Shown one piece after another: positions 53,676-62,638 of a stretch of DNA of 64,000 nt (positions are counted from its first letter, which is position 1; the number at the start of each line of letters is the position of its first letter). The position numbers were made by a program, and so were the translations under genes. Under the pieces are notes generated by a model. It saw only the letters and a program-made list of their open reading frames with translations, was not told the DNA's origin and did not search any database. The stretch is from Rhodococcus sp. 14-2470-1b. GTDB lineage: Bacteria > Actinomycetota > Actinomycetes > Mycobacteriales > Mycobacteriaceae. The stretch spans positions 310,001 to 374,000 of the forward strand of contig NZ_NPFY01000011.1 in NCBI RefSeq assembly GCF_002259415.1, written 5' to 3'.

Positions 53676-55754
53676 TCAGAGCGGCATGGACCAGACGGAG
53701 CTGGAACGCTCTTGCAGCTCGGTGCATCTGCGGCGGACGGAATCCCCGTACTGGTAGATGTTGAGCTGATCTGCGCGGACGACGGGCTTGGGCGCCCGTT
53801 TCATGACCGGAAGTTCTGCCAGGTCCAGTGCTGCGTCCAGTTCTTCCTCTGCGGTTTCGCGGCGCTTGCGGGCGATGTCGGCCAGGGCGAGGTGGTGGAT
53901 GGTGAGGTGGTCCGACGCTGCCAGAGCAACTTCCTCCTCGGTGGCGGCCTGGACCTCGTAGACCTTGGCGGCGAGCTGGTAGATGCTGGGTCGGGTGAGT
54001 TCGTCGTCGACGACTGCGGTTGCCACCGGATTCTGCGTCGATCTTTCGGACGCAACCTTTTTCGGAGGTTTCTTCACCACGGCATCCGGGGCCGACGGTT
54101 GCTCGAGGAGATGCTCCAGCTCGGCAACTTCCTTGGCTGCGTCGGGATCGAATGCCGTGCGGACGGCAGGCACCACGCGCGGGGTGCGGCCGGGCAGCAA
54201 CACGCCGACCACGACGGTCCCGATGGCGAAGACCACGGCCGCGATCAGGGACGTGTGCACGACGGCGTTCGCGAACGAGCTCACCGCGGTGATCACCAGA
54301 TTGTCGGCGTATCCGGTGAGAAAAGTGTTCTCGCGCATGATGTCTGCGACGATCACGGCCCCGGCGACCGAGTCTCCGGACGCTTCGATCGCTTGTGCGG
54401 CTTGCGCGGTCGGCTGGCCGTCGGGCCCTTTGCCGGGGAAATCCGCGAGGTAGTCGACGATGCCGCCGCGATACGTCGTTGCGAGGACCGAACCGAGAAC
54501 GGCGATTCCGAGAGATCCGCCCAGTTCCAGTGCAGTGTCGTTGAGTCCGCCAGCGACGCCGAGCTTGCTCTCGGGGAATTCAGCCATGATGGCGTCGGTG
54601 CACGGCGACACGCTGAGCCCGATGCCGATTCCCAACAGCGCGAGGACCGGAACGAAGTCGACATAGGTTGCCGTGGTGTCGATTCCGAGCATCGAGACCA
54701 CGGCCAGTGTGCCGACGACCATGCCGGCCGTGACGGTGTACTTCATGCCCACTCGCGGCGTCAGCCATTGCGTGATGCCCGAGCCGACGAACACGGCGAC
54801 CGCCAAGGGAAGCAGGTGTACCCCGGTCGAGACCGGGCCCATGTCCAGTACGAACTGAAGGTATTGGGCCACATAGTAGATCGCGCCGAAGGTGACGAGA
54901 AAGAACAGCAGAACGGCCAGTACTGCACCGCTGAGAATGCGGGAGGAGAACGCGCGGACGTCGAGAAGCGGGCTCGGGTGGCGAAGCTCCCAGGCGACGA
55001 ATGCCGCGGTGCTGAGCGCACCCACAACCGAGAAGTACGTGGGTCCGACGCTCCAACCGAAGTGCATGCCCTCGATGATCGCGTAGACCACCGTGGACAC
55101 TGCGAGCACGGAGAGCACCCCTCCGAGCCAGTCGATCCGGCCCGGGTTCACTGCACGCGACGGCGGCACCAAAGCGACGGCGCCTACGATCCCGATGATC
55201 GTGAACGGAATGTTGATCAGGAAACTCGAACCCCACCAATAGCTTTCGAGCAGCCAGCCGGCGAGCAGCGGACCCATCGCGATGGCGAGGCCCGACGTGG
55301 CTGCCCAGATGGTGACGGCCGTGGCCCGTTCGCGTTTGGGGAACGTCGCAACCAGCAGCGACAGGGTGGCGGGCATGACGATGGCGGCGGCGACGCCCAT
55401 GACGATGCGAGCGAGGATCACGCCTGTCGTTGCGCCGGTCAGCGCGCCTGCGAGAGAACCCGCTGTGAAGATCAGCAGGCCGATGATGAGTGCGCCTCTG
55501 CGAGAATACCGATCGCCGATGACGCCGAACAGCAGCATCAAGGCGGCGTACGGCACGGTGTATCCGTCGATGACCCACTGAAGGTCGCTGCTCGACAGGT
55601 TCAGATCCAGCGTCATTGCAGGCGCCGCCACCAACAGCGACGTGTTCGCCATGACGACGACGAGCAGACTCAGGCACAGCACCCCCAGCGCTGCCCAACG
55701 TTTCGCGTACGGCTTTTCCATCTCCTGAACAGGAGTCATCGCAAGCAATGTCAT
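53676..55754 (-). CDS. MFS drug exporter (DHA2) with long cytoplasmic tail
   Basis: 692 residues; typical DHA2 exporters have 480-540. Fourteen helices are followed from about residue 540 by a soluble tail of some 150 residues. Motifs include NTSLLVAAPAMTLDLNLSSSDLQWVIDGY, GDRYSRRGALIIGL and GPLLAGWLLESYWWGSSFLINIP. The tail is Ala/Glu/Lys-rich with a helical EEEVALAASDHLTIHHLALADIARKRRETAEEELDAAL type region and DQLNIYQYGDSVRRR near the end (coiled coil or binding segment likely). A promoter with an operator-like palindrome lies upstream. The substrate is unknown; efflux regulated by a distant repressor is plausible. Confidence 0.9.
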   Translation of the reverse strand: MTLLAMTPVQEMEKPYAKRWAALGVLCLSLLVVVMANTSLLVAAPAMTLDLNLSSSDLQWVIDGYTVPYAALMLLFGVIGDRYSRRGALIIGLLIFTAGSLAGALTGATTGVILARIVMGVAAAIVMPATLSLLVATFPKRERATAVTIWAATSGLAIAMGPLLAGWLLESYWWGSSFLINIPFTIIGIVGAVALVPPSRAVNPGRIDWLGGVLSVLAVSTVVYAIIEGMHFGWSVGPTYFSVVGALSTAAFVAWELRHPSPLLDVRAFSSRILSGAVLAVLLFFLVTFGAIYYVAQYLQFVLDMGPVSTGVHLLPLAVAVFVGSGITQWLTPRVGMKYTVTAGMVVGTLAVVSMLGIDTTATYVDFVPVLALLGIGIGLSVSPCTDAIMAEFPESKLGVAGGLNDTALELGGSLGIAVLGSVLATTYRGGIVDYLADFPGKGPDGQPTAQAAQAIEASGDSVAGAVIVADIMRENTFLTGYADNLVITAVSSFANAVVHTSLIAAVVFAIGTVVVGVLLPGRTPRVVPAVRTAFDPDAAKEVAELEHLLEQPSAPDAVVKKPPKKVASERSTQNPVATAVVDDELTRPSIYQLAAKVYEVQAATEEEVALAASDHLTIHHLALADIARKRRETAEEELDAALDLAELPVMKRAPKPVVRADQLNIYQYGDSVRRRCTELQERSSSVWSMPL

Positions 55755-55805
55755 GTGTGTTCCCCCCTAGGCACCACGCACGACACACCGCGCGCAGTGC
55801 TGTGC

Positions 55806-55835
55806 AGCTTAGGAAGGATGCGTTACAGTACGCAA
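55806..55835 (-). promoter_or_regulatory. Probable promoter and operator of the MFS gene
   Basis: On the minus strand TTGCGT (55835-55830), an 18-nt spacer and TAAGCT (55811-55806) resemble a primary sigma factor promoter about 50 nt upstream of the start codon. The imperfect palindrome GCGTTACAGTACGC (55820-55833) covers the -35 region, as a repressor site would. Confidence 0.4.
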
Positions 55836-55888
55836 TTCTTTGTGGCGGCCGTTACACAAGTGACCGGGAAAGATCCCAACGAACGAAA

Positions 55889-55923
55889 GTGCCACCGTGT
55901 CAATCGAACTGACACGGTGGCAC
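55889..55923 (-). terminator. Strong hairpin terminator of the serine protease gene
   Basis: GTGCCACCGTGTCA (55889-55902) and TGACACGGTGGCAC (55910-55923) form a perfect 14-bp stem with a 7-nt loop. On the minus strand it follows the protease stop by 44 nt and is followed by TTTCGTTCG. Confidence 0.88.
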
Positions 55924-55967
55924 GATCTGTAACGCTGATGACCCGATCGCAGACTCGAAGAGTCCGA

Positions 55968-56624
55968 TCAGGGGATGGGGGCGAAACCTGCTCCGACGGC
56001 GTTGCCTGCATCGATGTGGCGCAGAATCGCGTCGATGTTGGTACCGACCTGCGGTCCGAAGCACGCAACACCGAGGTACGCGTTCACCATGCCGACGAGC
56101 GTGGTGCCGACGACGACCGGGCTACCGGAGTCGCCTTCGACGACGCACAGCTGCGACCAAGTCTCCTGCGACTGCAGGACGTCACCGTAGGCGACACCGC
56201 ACGTGTTACCGGTGGTGCGGCCTTCCTTGCAGACGATGTTGGGGAACGAGGCGGGCGGACCGACCTGCGTGATGGTCACGTTGCCCACGCGGTTGACCGG
56301 GACGACCTTCGCGCGATCGAACTCGATCACCGCGTAGTCGTACTCGGGGTTGGAGAACGCGATGCGTCCGACGACGCCTGCCGACGGGTCGTACTCCGGC
56401 ACGATCGTGGCGCCTGCTCCACCGCAGTGACCGGCGGTGATACCGACGAGGCGGCCTTCGCGGTCGTTGCCGATGGTCGTCAGGGTGCACTCGGCAGCAT
56501 TGTCGACGATGATTCCGGATCCGCCCCCCAGCACCGCCGGGGCCGCAGCTGACGCAGTTCCGACGCCGAAGCTCGCAGCAACAGCGGCCGCAGCCACGGC
56601 GACGAGCATGAACTTCTTCAACAT
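55968..56624 (-). CDS. Secreted chymotrypsin-like serine protease (S1 family)
   Basis: 218 residues from the ATG at 56624, with GAGAGGGA upstream. A signal peptide (MLKKFMLVAVAAAAVAASFG to SAAA) directs export. The catalytic triad is visible: His 66 in ITAGHC, Asp 96 in EYDYAVIEFD, and Ser 166 in VVEGDSGSPVV. Cys pairs (TAECT/AGHC, CKEG/NTCG, LCVVEG/VACFG) suggest three disulfides. There is no long propeptide, unlike many Streptomyces S1 enzymes. Similar small secreted proteases of unknown target are common in Nocardiaceae and mycobacteria. It ends at a perfect hairpin terminator. Confidence 0.92.
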   Translation of the reverse strand: MLKKFMLVAVAAAAVAASFGVGTASAAAPAVLGGGSGIIVDNAAECTLTTIGNDREGRLVGITAGHCGGAGATIVPEYDPSAGVVGRIAFSNPEYDYAVIEFDRAKVVPVNRVGNVTITQVGPPASFPNIVCKEGRTTGNTCGVAYGDVLQSQETWSQLCVVEGDSGSPVVVGTTLVGMVNAYLGVACFGPQVGTNIDAILRHIDAGNAVGAGFAPIP

Positions 56625-56712
56625 GTATTCCCTCTCCAGCGGTGTCCGCAGAACCCTAGCAATAAGAAGCACCGATGGACGAGTGCCTGACGTCAATACG
56701 TACACATGGGTA

Positions 56713-57474
56713 CTAAAGGTCCGATTCCAGAGCGGCCAGCATCGACCGGGCTTCCTCGAGTTGGCGGCTGAGCTCCTCGACGCGCGAGGCCGCTTCTTCT
56801 CGTGCATAGGAGATGACGGCCTCGACGGCGTCGCGCGCCGAATCGTCGCCCAGTTCGCGTACCGCGCGGGAGACGGACTCGGGGGACACCGACTGCGCTT
56901 TTCCTGGCCTACGGGCACCGTGGGTGACAGTGACGGACCAGTCGTTGTCCGGCCCGGCGTGGATGGTGACGCTGACGCTGTCCGGCCCCTTCTTTCCCTT
57001 CCTCGCCGGCGCAGGCTTCGCTGCCGCAGGCTTGGGCGTGACCGTCTTGGGCGTGACCGTGTTGGGCGCGGCGGGTGTCGTCACCTCTGCCTTCGGAGCT
57101 GCGGATTTACTGGCCGCAGGCTTGGGCGCAGGCTTGGGCGCGGGGGCGGGCTCGGTCCATTCGGCCACCTCGGGCCCCGGCGTCGACGCCGGTTTCGGTG
57201 CCTGCTTGGGTGCACCGCCCGGAGGGTTCCGGGTGATCCGAAGTTCCTCCGCTTCGAAGGGGAGTTCGTCGTTGACACCCTTGGGACTGATGGTGACGGT
57301 GTTTCCGTCGATGGCAACGACCCTCGCCGACGTCCCCTCGGGCAGGCCCAGGCTCGGGGTCGGCTCGATGAGGTACACCGTCGCGCGCCGGCCCTCGGCG
57401 AGGGCCGTGGCCAGCGTGTCGAGATTCTCCGGCGTCAGGGAACCGGTGGGCGTCGAACGTCTACGCGGTGGCAT
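56713..57474 (-). CDS. Ala/Pro/Lys-rich protein of unknown function with C-terminal coiled coil
   Basis: 253 residues from the ATG at 57474 with GAGAGG upstream. Residues 10-85 form a small globular N-terminal part (LTPENLDTLATALAEGRRATVYLIEP; ARVVAIDGNTVTISPKG). A low-complexity linker of about 80 residues (KPAPKPAASKSAAPK) follows. The C-terminal part (about 170-253) holds a small domain (SVSVTIHAGPDNDWSVTVTHGARR), then a helix ending in ASRVEELSRQLEEARSMLAALESDL that looks like a coiled coil. It resembles the uncharacterised actinobacterial family I know as DUF6319, but I am not certain. It is divergent from the SGNH esterase gene. Confidence 0.75.
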   Translation of the reverse strand: MPPRRRSTPTGSLTPENLDTLATALAEGRRATVYLIEPTPSLGLPEGTSARVVAIDGNTVTISPKGVNDELPFEAEELRITRNPPGGAPKQAPKPASTPGPEVAEWTEPAPAPKPAPKPAASKSAAPKAEVTTPAAPNTVTPKTVTPKPAAAKPAPARKGKKGPDSVSVTIHAGPDNDWSVTVTHGARRPGKAQSVSPESVSRAVRELGDDSARDAVEAVISYAREEAASRVEELSRQLEEARSMLAALESDL

Positions 57475-57546
57475 CGGTGCATACCTCTCTCGAAAGTGTT
57501 TGCGAATACTGTCCCACACTTGCCGCCCGGAACGCAGAATCCATGC

Positions 57547-58692
57547 ATGCGATCGACACCCATCACCCCCGACCTTCTTCTCGGTGCACTCGATACCGAG
57601 GTCACCGAACGCGGCCTGATTCCGCACCGGCTGCCCGCGTGGACTCGCAGCCGGTTTCCCGACGACCGGATCGCCGGGGCCGAGGTGCAGCCGGCGGGGG
57701 TTCGGCTCGCTTTTCGCACCGATGCAACAGTCGTCGAACTCGACGCCCTTCCGACGCGGCAGGAGTTCGTCGGACTCCCGCCCCGTCCGCCGGGGATGTT
57801 CGACGTGACGATCGGCGGGGAGCTCGTGCACAGCGTGACGTCGACCGGTGGCAACGTCCTGTCCGTCGACATGGCGACCGGCAGTGTCGATCGAACGGAC
57901 GGCCCGGTCGTTCCGGTGCGATTCGAGATGGCTCCCGGCACCAAGGACGTGGAGATATGGCTGCCGCACAATCAGCACGTCGAGCTGATTGCCCTTCGTA
58001 GTGACTCGTCGATCCTTCCCGCGTCCACCTCCGGATGGCCACCGAGGCCGAGGTGGGTTCACTACGGCAGTTCCATCAGCCAGGGATCGAACGCGACGAG
58101 CCCCAGCACGACCTGGGTGGGTCTGAGCTCGTCGGCGATGGGTTTTTCCGTGACGAACCTCGCGTTCTCCGGCAGCGCGATGCTGGATCCGTTCGTCGCC
58201 CGAGTCATGCGCGACGAGCCTGCCGAGGTGATCAGCCTCGAGGTCGGCATCAACCTCGTCAACGGTGACGTCATGCGGACGCGGGCGTTCACGCCTGCGG
58301 TCCACGGGTTTCTGGACACGATTCGCGACGGGCACCCGAGCACACCGATCGTGGTGGTGTCACCGTTCTACTGCCCGATCCACGAGAACACTCCTGGGCC
58401 AGGCGCATTCGACCCCCAGGCCTTGGCCGAGGGCACTGTGCGGTTCGTCGCGACGGGTGATCCGGGGCCTGGAAAGCTGACGCTCACCGTGGTCCGAGAC
58501 GAACTGCGGCGCGTGTGTGGCCAGCGCGAGGATCCGAACCTGTACCTCGTCGACGGTCTGGATCTGTACGGTCCGAGTGACTTCGACGAGTTCCCACTGC
58601 CCGACGGCTTGCACCCGGACGCACGTGCTCACCGGCGGATTGCCGAGAGGTTCGTCGCTTCGGTCCCAGCCGTCGCACGCAAGTATGTGTAA
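57547..58692 (+). CDS. SGNH/GDSL-type hydrolase
   Basis: 381 residues. An N-terminal beta-rich domain of about 165 residues comes before an SGNH hydrolase fold. Block I is HYGSSISQGSN with the nucleophile Ser near 179. Block III is VGINLVNGD with the conserved Asn. The last block DGLHPDARAHRRIAERF gives the catalytic Asp and His. The two-domain form recalls carbohydrate esterases that remove acetyl groups. No signal peptide is seen. The start at 57547 is the first ATG after the divergent gene; the longer frame upstream is antisense to other genes. Substrate unknown. Confidence 0.88.
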   Translation: MRSTPITPDLLLGALDTEVTERGLIPHRLPAWTRSRFPDDRIAGAEVQPAGVRLAFRTDATVVELDALPTRQEFVGLPPRPPGMFDVTIGGELVHSVTSTGGNVLSVDMATGSVDRTDGPVVPVRFEMAPGTKDVEIWLPHNQHVELIALRSDSSILPASTSGWPPRPRWVHYGSSISQGSNATSPSTTWVGLSSSAMGFSVTNLAFSGSAMLDPFVARVMRDEPAEVISLEVGINLVNGDVMRTRAFTPAVHGFLDTIRDGHPSTPIVVVSPFYCPIHENTPGPGAFDPQALAEGTVRFVATGDPGPGKLTLTVVRDELRRVCGQREDPNLYLVDGLDLYGPSDFDEFPLPDGLHPDARAHRRIAERFVASVPAVARKYV

Positions 58693-58883
58693 CTGGAAGT
58701 AACAGATAACTTTGGGCTTGTGCCGGAGACCCGCTCGACGACGCTTTCCACTCTACTTCGCGGCCGCCCGGGAGGCATCGTGAGCGCATTGTGAGATAGC
58801 CGACCCCAAACCCGCATATGGGCCGCTTCGCCCCCGTAGCCTGGCCGAGTACCTGCGCGCGGTACGGGAAACGGGAGGACTCG

Positions 58884-61208
58884 ATGTACCACGTCGAAGC
58901 GAGTGATCAGAGAACAACCGAGGGCCGGCAGGTCTATTTGCTCGACGCAGCGGGAGCTCTCGAGATCCAGGCACTCAACTCGTGGATCGACGCGACGACA
59001 CCCGACGGTGAGACACGTCCCCCGTCGATCGCGCTGTCGGGCGACTCGTCGGGGCAGGTGGCCGAGCTGGTACGCGGAATCGGCGACGACCCCCTGTTGA
59101 TTCCGCTTCGCGTGACGCTGTCGGCCAAGAAGCGTCCCGGATTCCTCCGTCGGGCACTCGCACCGCGCGGCAATTCGCTGCCGACGAAGACATGGCAACG
59201 ATGGGTCCAGGGCGACGACCCGGACCGGTCCGCCGTCCTGGTCGGCGAACCCGCGACGCTGGGCGATCTGTCGGCGAAGTTCGAGAAGTCGGGCGGGAGG
59301 TCGTTGTCCTCGTTCATCGCCCGCCAGGCCACTCTTGCCCTCGACCGGGCCGAGCGAGACGTGATCGGTTCGGAGTACAAGATTCCGCGCTTCGTCGTCG
59401 AGGACATGACCGAACAGAAGAAGTTCCACGACGGCATCGCCGAGCTCGCGCAGCAGGTCGGCGAGGACGTACCCGAGGTGGAGCGACGGGTACACACCAT
59501 CCTCGGTGAGATGGTGGCCACCGAGACCAGGCGGGCGGTCGAGATGTGGGGCACCCTGGGCGCCTACTTCTCTCGTGCGTACAAGGTCGACGTGGACCGA
59601 GCTCAACTGCAGAAGGTGCGCGAACTCAACAAGAAGCACCCTCTGGTGTTCCTCCCCAACCACCGCTCGTACCTCGATCCTCTGGTCCTACGGCCTGCAC
59701 TGCTCGCCGAAGGACTGCCACTCAACCACGTGATGGGTGGCATCAACGTCGGTTTCTGGCCCATCGGCCCCATCGCGAAACGTAGTGGCGTCGTGTTGAT
59801 CCAGCGCAAGTTCTCCGACGAGATCTACAAGTGGACGCTGCGTCAGTACATGAGTTTCCTGCTGAGCAAGCGCTTCAATCTCGAGTGGTACATCGAAGGC
59901 GGACGCAGCCGCACCGGCAAACTCCGTCCGCCGCGTTTCGGGTTGTTGACCTATCTGGTCGACGCACTCGAGTCCAGCGACGCCGAGGACGTCTATCTGG
60001 TTCCGACGGCCATCACGTACGACCGACTGCACGAAGTCGGCGCCATGGCCGCTGAATCCCATGGCGCGCAGAAGCAAGCCGAGGGAATTCGGATGGCCAT
60101 CGGGTACATCCGAGCGCAGGGCAAACTGCGCGGCAACGTGTACCTCAACTTCGCGGAGCCCGTCTCGGTGCGGTCGATACTGAACGAGAACGAGGACAAA
60201 CGCGTTGCGGTGCAGAAGATTGCGCTGACAGTGGCGCACGCGATCAACGACACGACGCCGGTGACCCCCGCCGCGCTGGTGACGATGGCGTTGCTCGGCA
60301 TCGAAGACCGTGCCCTGAACGTGCACGAGATGTGGGCCATCATCTCGCCTCTCGCGAGCTACATCAAGAGGCGCGGTCTCCCGACGGCGGGCGGCATCGA
60401 CATCAGCGAGGTCGACGTGGTTCGGTCCGCCGTCATCGCGCAGGTGAATGCAGGCGTCGTCAAGCGTTTCGACGACGGGCCCGAGCCGGTGTTCTATCTC
60501 GCCCAGGACAAACATCTGGTTGCGGCGTTCTTCCGCAACAACGCAATTCACTACTTCGTGATGCGCGCCATCGGCGAACTCGTCGTCCTGCCCGATCTGG
60601 GCCAGGACACACCGTCGACGCCCGAGTCGTTGTGGAAGTCGGCGCTCGAGCTCCGCGACCTGCTCAAGTTCGAGTTCTTCTTCGGCGACAAGAAGGATTT
60701 CGGTGATCGCCTGGAAGCCGAGGTGGCGCTGATCGATCCGGATTGGCGTGCAAATCTGGACGATCCCGAGTACTCCTCGCGGCAACTCGAGTCCCAGGAC
60801 CTGCACCTCGCTCACCGTGTGTTGCAGCCGATCCTGGAGGCCTACCAGGTGGTGGCGGATCAGCTCATGCTGCAGCCCACCGGAGTCGAGTTCGACAAGG
60901 CGTCGTTCGTCGCGCACTGCCTCGGCGCAGCTCAGGCCCGCAGGCTTCGGCAGCAACTCGATCACAGCGAAGCCATCTCGGGCGAACTCTTCGACACAGC
61001 ACTGCAATTGGCCGACAATCGGAACCTCGTCGATCCGGAGGGCGAGAACCTCGCGCAGCGCCGACGAGACTTCGCCCGTGAGATCAACGAATGGGCACGG
61101 AAAGCGAGAATCGTCCGCGACATGGCCCACCGCATGCTCGACGAGGTGGATCCGTTGACCCTTCCGGCCCCCGTCGCGAGCACCGACGAACGCGAGGACG
61201 ACGCCTGA
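58884..61208 (+). CDS. plsB: Glycerol-3-phosphate 1-O-acyltransferase
   Basis: 774 residues from the ATG at 58884, fixed by GGGAGG. It puts the first acyl chain on glycerol 3-phosphate, starting phospholipid and triacylglycerol synthesis. The motif I HX4D is PNHRSYLD near residue 260, motif III is YIEGGRSRTGKLRPP near 336, and motif IV is VYLVPTAITYDRLHE. Length and N-terminal region match mycobacterial PlsB2. Its TGA shares a base with the ATG of the next gene. This opens a three-gene operon with HAD-plsC and a nucleotidyl cyclase. Confidence 0.95.
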   Translation: MYHVEASDQRTTEGRQVYLLDAAGALEIQALNSWIDATTPDGETRPPSIALSGDSSGQVAELVRGIGDDPLLIPLRVTLSAKKRPGFLRRALAPRGNSLPTKTWQRWVQGDDPDRSAVLVGEPATLGDLSAKFEKSGGRSLSSFIARQATLALDRAERDVIGSEYKIPRFVVEDMTEQKKFHDGIAELAQQVGEDVPEVERRVHTILGEMVATETRRAVEMWGTLGAYFSRAYKVDVDRAQLQKVRELNKKHPLVFLPNHRSYLDPLVLRPALLAEGLPLNHVMGGINVGFWPIGPIAKRSGVVLIQRKFSDEIYKWTLRQYMSFLLSKRFNLEWYIEGGRSRTGKLRPPRFGLLTYLVDALESSDAEDVYLVPTAITYDRLHEVGAMAAESHGAQKQAEGIRMAIGYIRAQGKLRGNVYLNFAEPVSVRSILNENEDKRVAVQKIALTVAHAINDTTPVTPAALVTMALLGIEDRALNVHEMWAIISPLASYIKRRGLPTAGGIDISEVDVVRSAVIAQVNAGVVKRFDDGPEPVFYLAQDKHLVAAFFRNNAIHYFVMRAIGELVVLPDLGQDTPSTPESLWKSALELRDLLKFEFFFGDKKDFGDRLEAEVALIDPDWRANLDDPEYSSRQLESQDLHLAHRVLQPILEAYQVVADQLMLQPTGVEFDKASFVAHCLGAAQARRLRQQLDHSEAISGELFDTALQLADNRNLVDPEGENLAQRRRDFAREINEWARKARIVRDMAHRMLDEVDPLTLPAPVASTDEREDDA

Positions 61209-62638
61209 TGACCAATCCTCTCGACCTCCAGCTGCAGGCCATCGCCGAGGCACCCGAAGGGCCGGACACTGCTGCGTTCTTCGACCTCGACGGCACGCTG
61301 ATCAACGGCTTCTCCGCGAAAGCCGTGTTCCTGGAACGCCTGAAGACTCTCGATGTCACCGTTCACGAACTGTGGGAGATCTCGAGCGCCGTCGTGGAGA
61401 TGCGGATGCGCAACTCACCCGTCGACAATCTGATGGGCAAGGCCGTCAAGGGCCTCGAGGGACGGCGCGAGGAGGACCTGATGGAGCAGGCATACACCCT
61501 GTTCCGCAACGAGATCGCGCCGATGATCTACCCGCAGGCCCGCAAGCTCGTCGAAGCACACCGGCACGCGGGTCACCGGCTGGTGATGGCGACCTCCGCG
61601 ACCCCGTATCAGGCAATCCCCGTCGAGCAGGACCTGATGTTCGACGAGTTGCTGTGCACTACACCGGTCGTCGTCGACGGCGTCCTCACCGGTGAACTCG
61701 TCGGGACGTCGTTGTGGGGGCCGCGCAAAGCGAAGGCCGTCGCGGACTACGCGGACCGAGAAGGCCTCGACCTCAGTCGCTGTTTCGGATACTCCAACGG
61801 CGGCGAGGACGTGCCGTTTCTGGCGGAAGTCGGCCATCCCGTCGCACTCAACCCCGACGAGGAGCTCACCCGGCACGCAGACAAGGCCGGCTGGACCTCG
61901 TTGAGGCTCGAGAACCCCAAGCGCGGCACCGACCTGGCGTCGGCGGTTCGCAGTACCGCTGCCCTGGGCTCCGTTCTCGCCAGTGCCGGAATCGGGCTCG
62001 GTCTCGGCCTGTTGACCCGTAGCAGACGGACGGGTGCCAACATCACCTCCTCCATCGCACCGGACATCGCGTTGACGCTCGCCGGCGTGAGCTTGAACGT
62101 CGTCGGCACCGAGAACGCGTGGTCCGCTCGGCCTGCAGTGTTCATGTTCAATCACCAGAGCACCGCGGACTCGATCATCGTTGCCTCGATCCTCCGTCGC
62201 GACATCACCGCCGTGGCCAAACGGGAACTCGAACGCGACCCGCGATTCGCCCTCCTCGGCAAGATCTTCGACGTCGCCTACATCGACCGCGGCGATCCCG
62301 CCCAGGCCAGAGAGGCCATGGCCCCGGCCATCGAGAAGTTGCATTCCGGCATTTCCGTCGCGATCGCGCCCGAGGGCACCCGGATGCCGACGTCGCGGCT
62401 CGGCCGATTCAAGAAGGGCGGCTTCCACCTCGCGATGCAGGCCGGAGTACCCATCGTTCCCATCGTCATCCACAACGCAGGCGACGTGATGTGGAAGAAG
62501 GATTTCACCGCGCACTCCGGTACGGTCGATGTCACCGTCGGCGAGCCCATTTCCACCGCGGACTGGGTTCCCGAGAAGATCGACAACTACATCGACGACG
62601 TCCGATCCTATTTCGACAGAACGTTGGGATATGCCTGA
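61208..62638 (+). CDS. plsC: Bifunctional HAD phosphatase / 1-acylglycerol-3-phosphate acyltransferase
   Basis: 476 residues. Residues 20-230 form a HAD-IB phosphatase with FFDLDGTLI (Asp 26 and 28), MATSATPYQ and GYSNGGEDVPFL. After a hydrophobic stretch (LGSVLASAGIGLGLGLL, about 256-272) the acyltransferase domain has FNHQSTADS (HX4D, His near 315) and IAPEGTRMPTSRL. It adds the second acyl chain to make phosphatidic acid. The HAD part was once annotated as a phosphoserine phosphatase; it might dephosphorylate phosphatidic or lysophosphatidic acid. Overlaps both neighbours, so subunits are made together. Confidence 0.94.
   Translation: MTNPLDLQLQAIAEAPEGPDTAAFFDLDGTLINGFSAKAVFLERLKTLDVTVHELWEISSAVVEMRMRNSPVDNLMGKAVKGLEGRREEDLMEQAYTLFRNEIAPMIYPQARKLVEAHRHAGHRLVMATSATPYQAIPVEQDLMFDELLCTTPVVVDGVLTGELVGTSLWGPRKAKAVADYADREGLDLSRCFGYSNGGEDVPFLAEVGHPVALNPDEELTRHADKAGWTSLRLENPKRGTDLASAVRSTAALGSVLASAGIGLGLGLLTRSRRTGANITSSIAPDIALTLAGVSLNVVGTENAWSARPAVFMFNHQSTADSIIVASILRRDITAVAKRELERDPRFALLGKIFDVAYIDRGDPAQAREAMAPAIEKLHSGISVAIAPEGTRMPTSRLGRFKKGGFHLAMQAGVPIVPIVIHNAGDVMWKKDFTAHSGTVDVTVGEPISTADWVPEKIDNYIDDVRSYFDRTLGYA

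Noticed and set aside
53652..56552. 966-residue plus-strand reading frame
   Set aside because: It runs antisense to the MFS exporter and serine protease, which have clear motifs. Its own translation is Arg/Asp/His-rich without domains, typical of high-GC shadow frames.
56437..57546. Upstream extension of the SGNH hydrolase frame
   Set aside because: It is antisense to the Ala/Pro/Lys-rich protein and the protease signal peptide, and no domain is recognisable in it.
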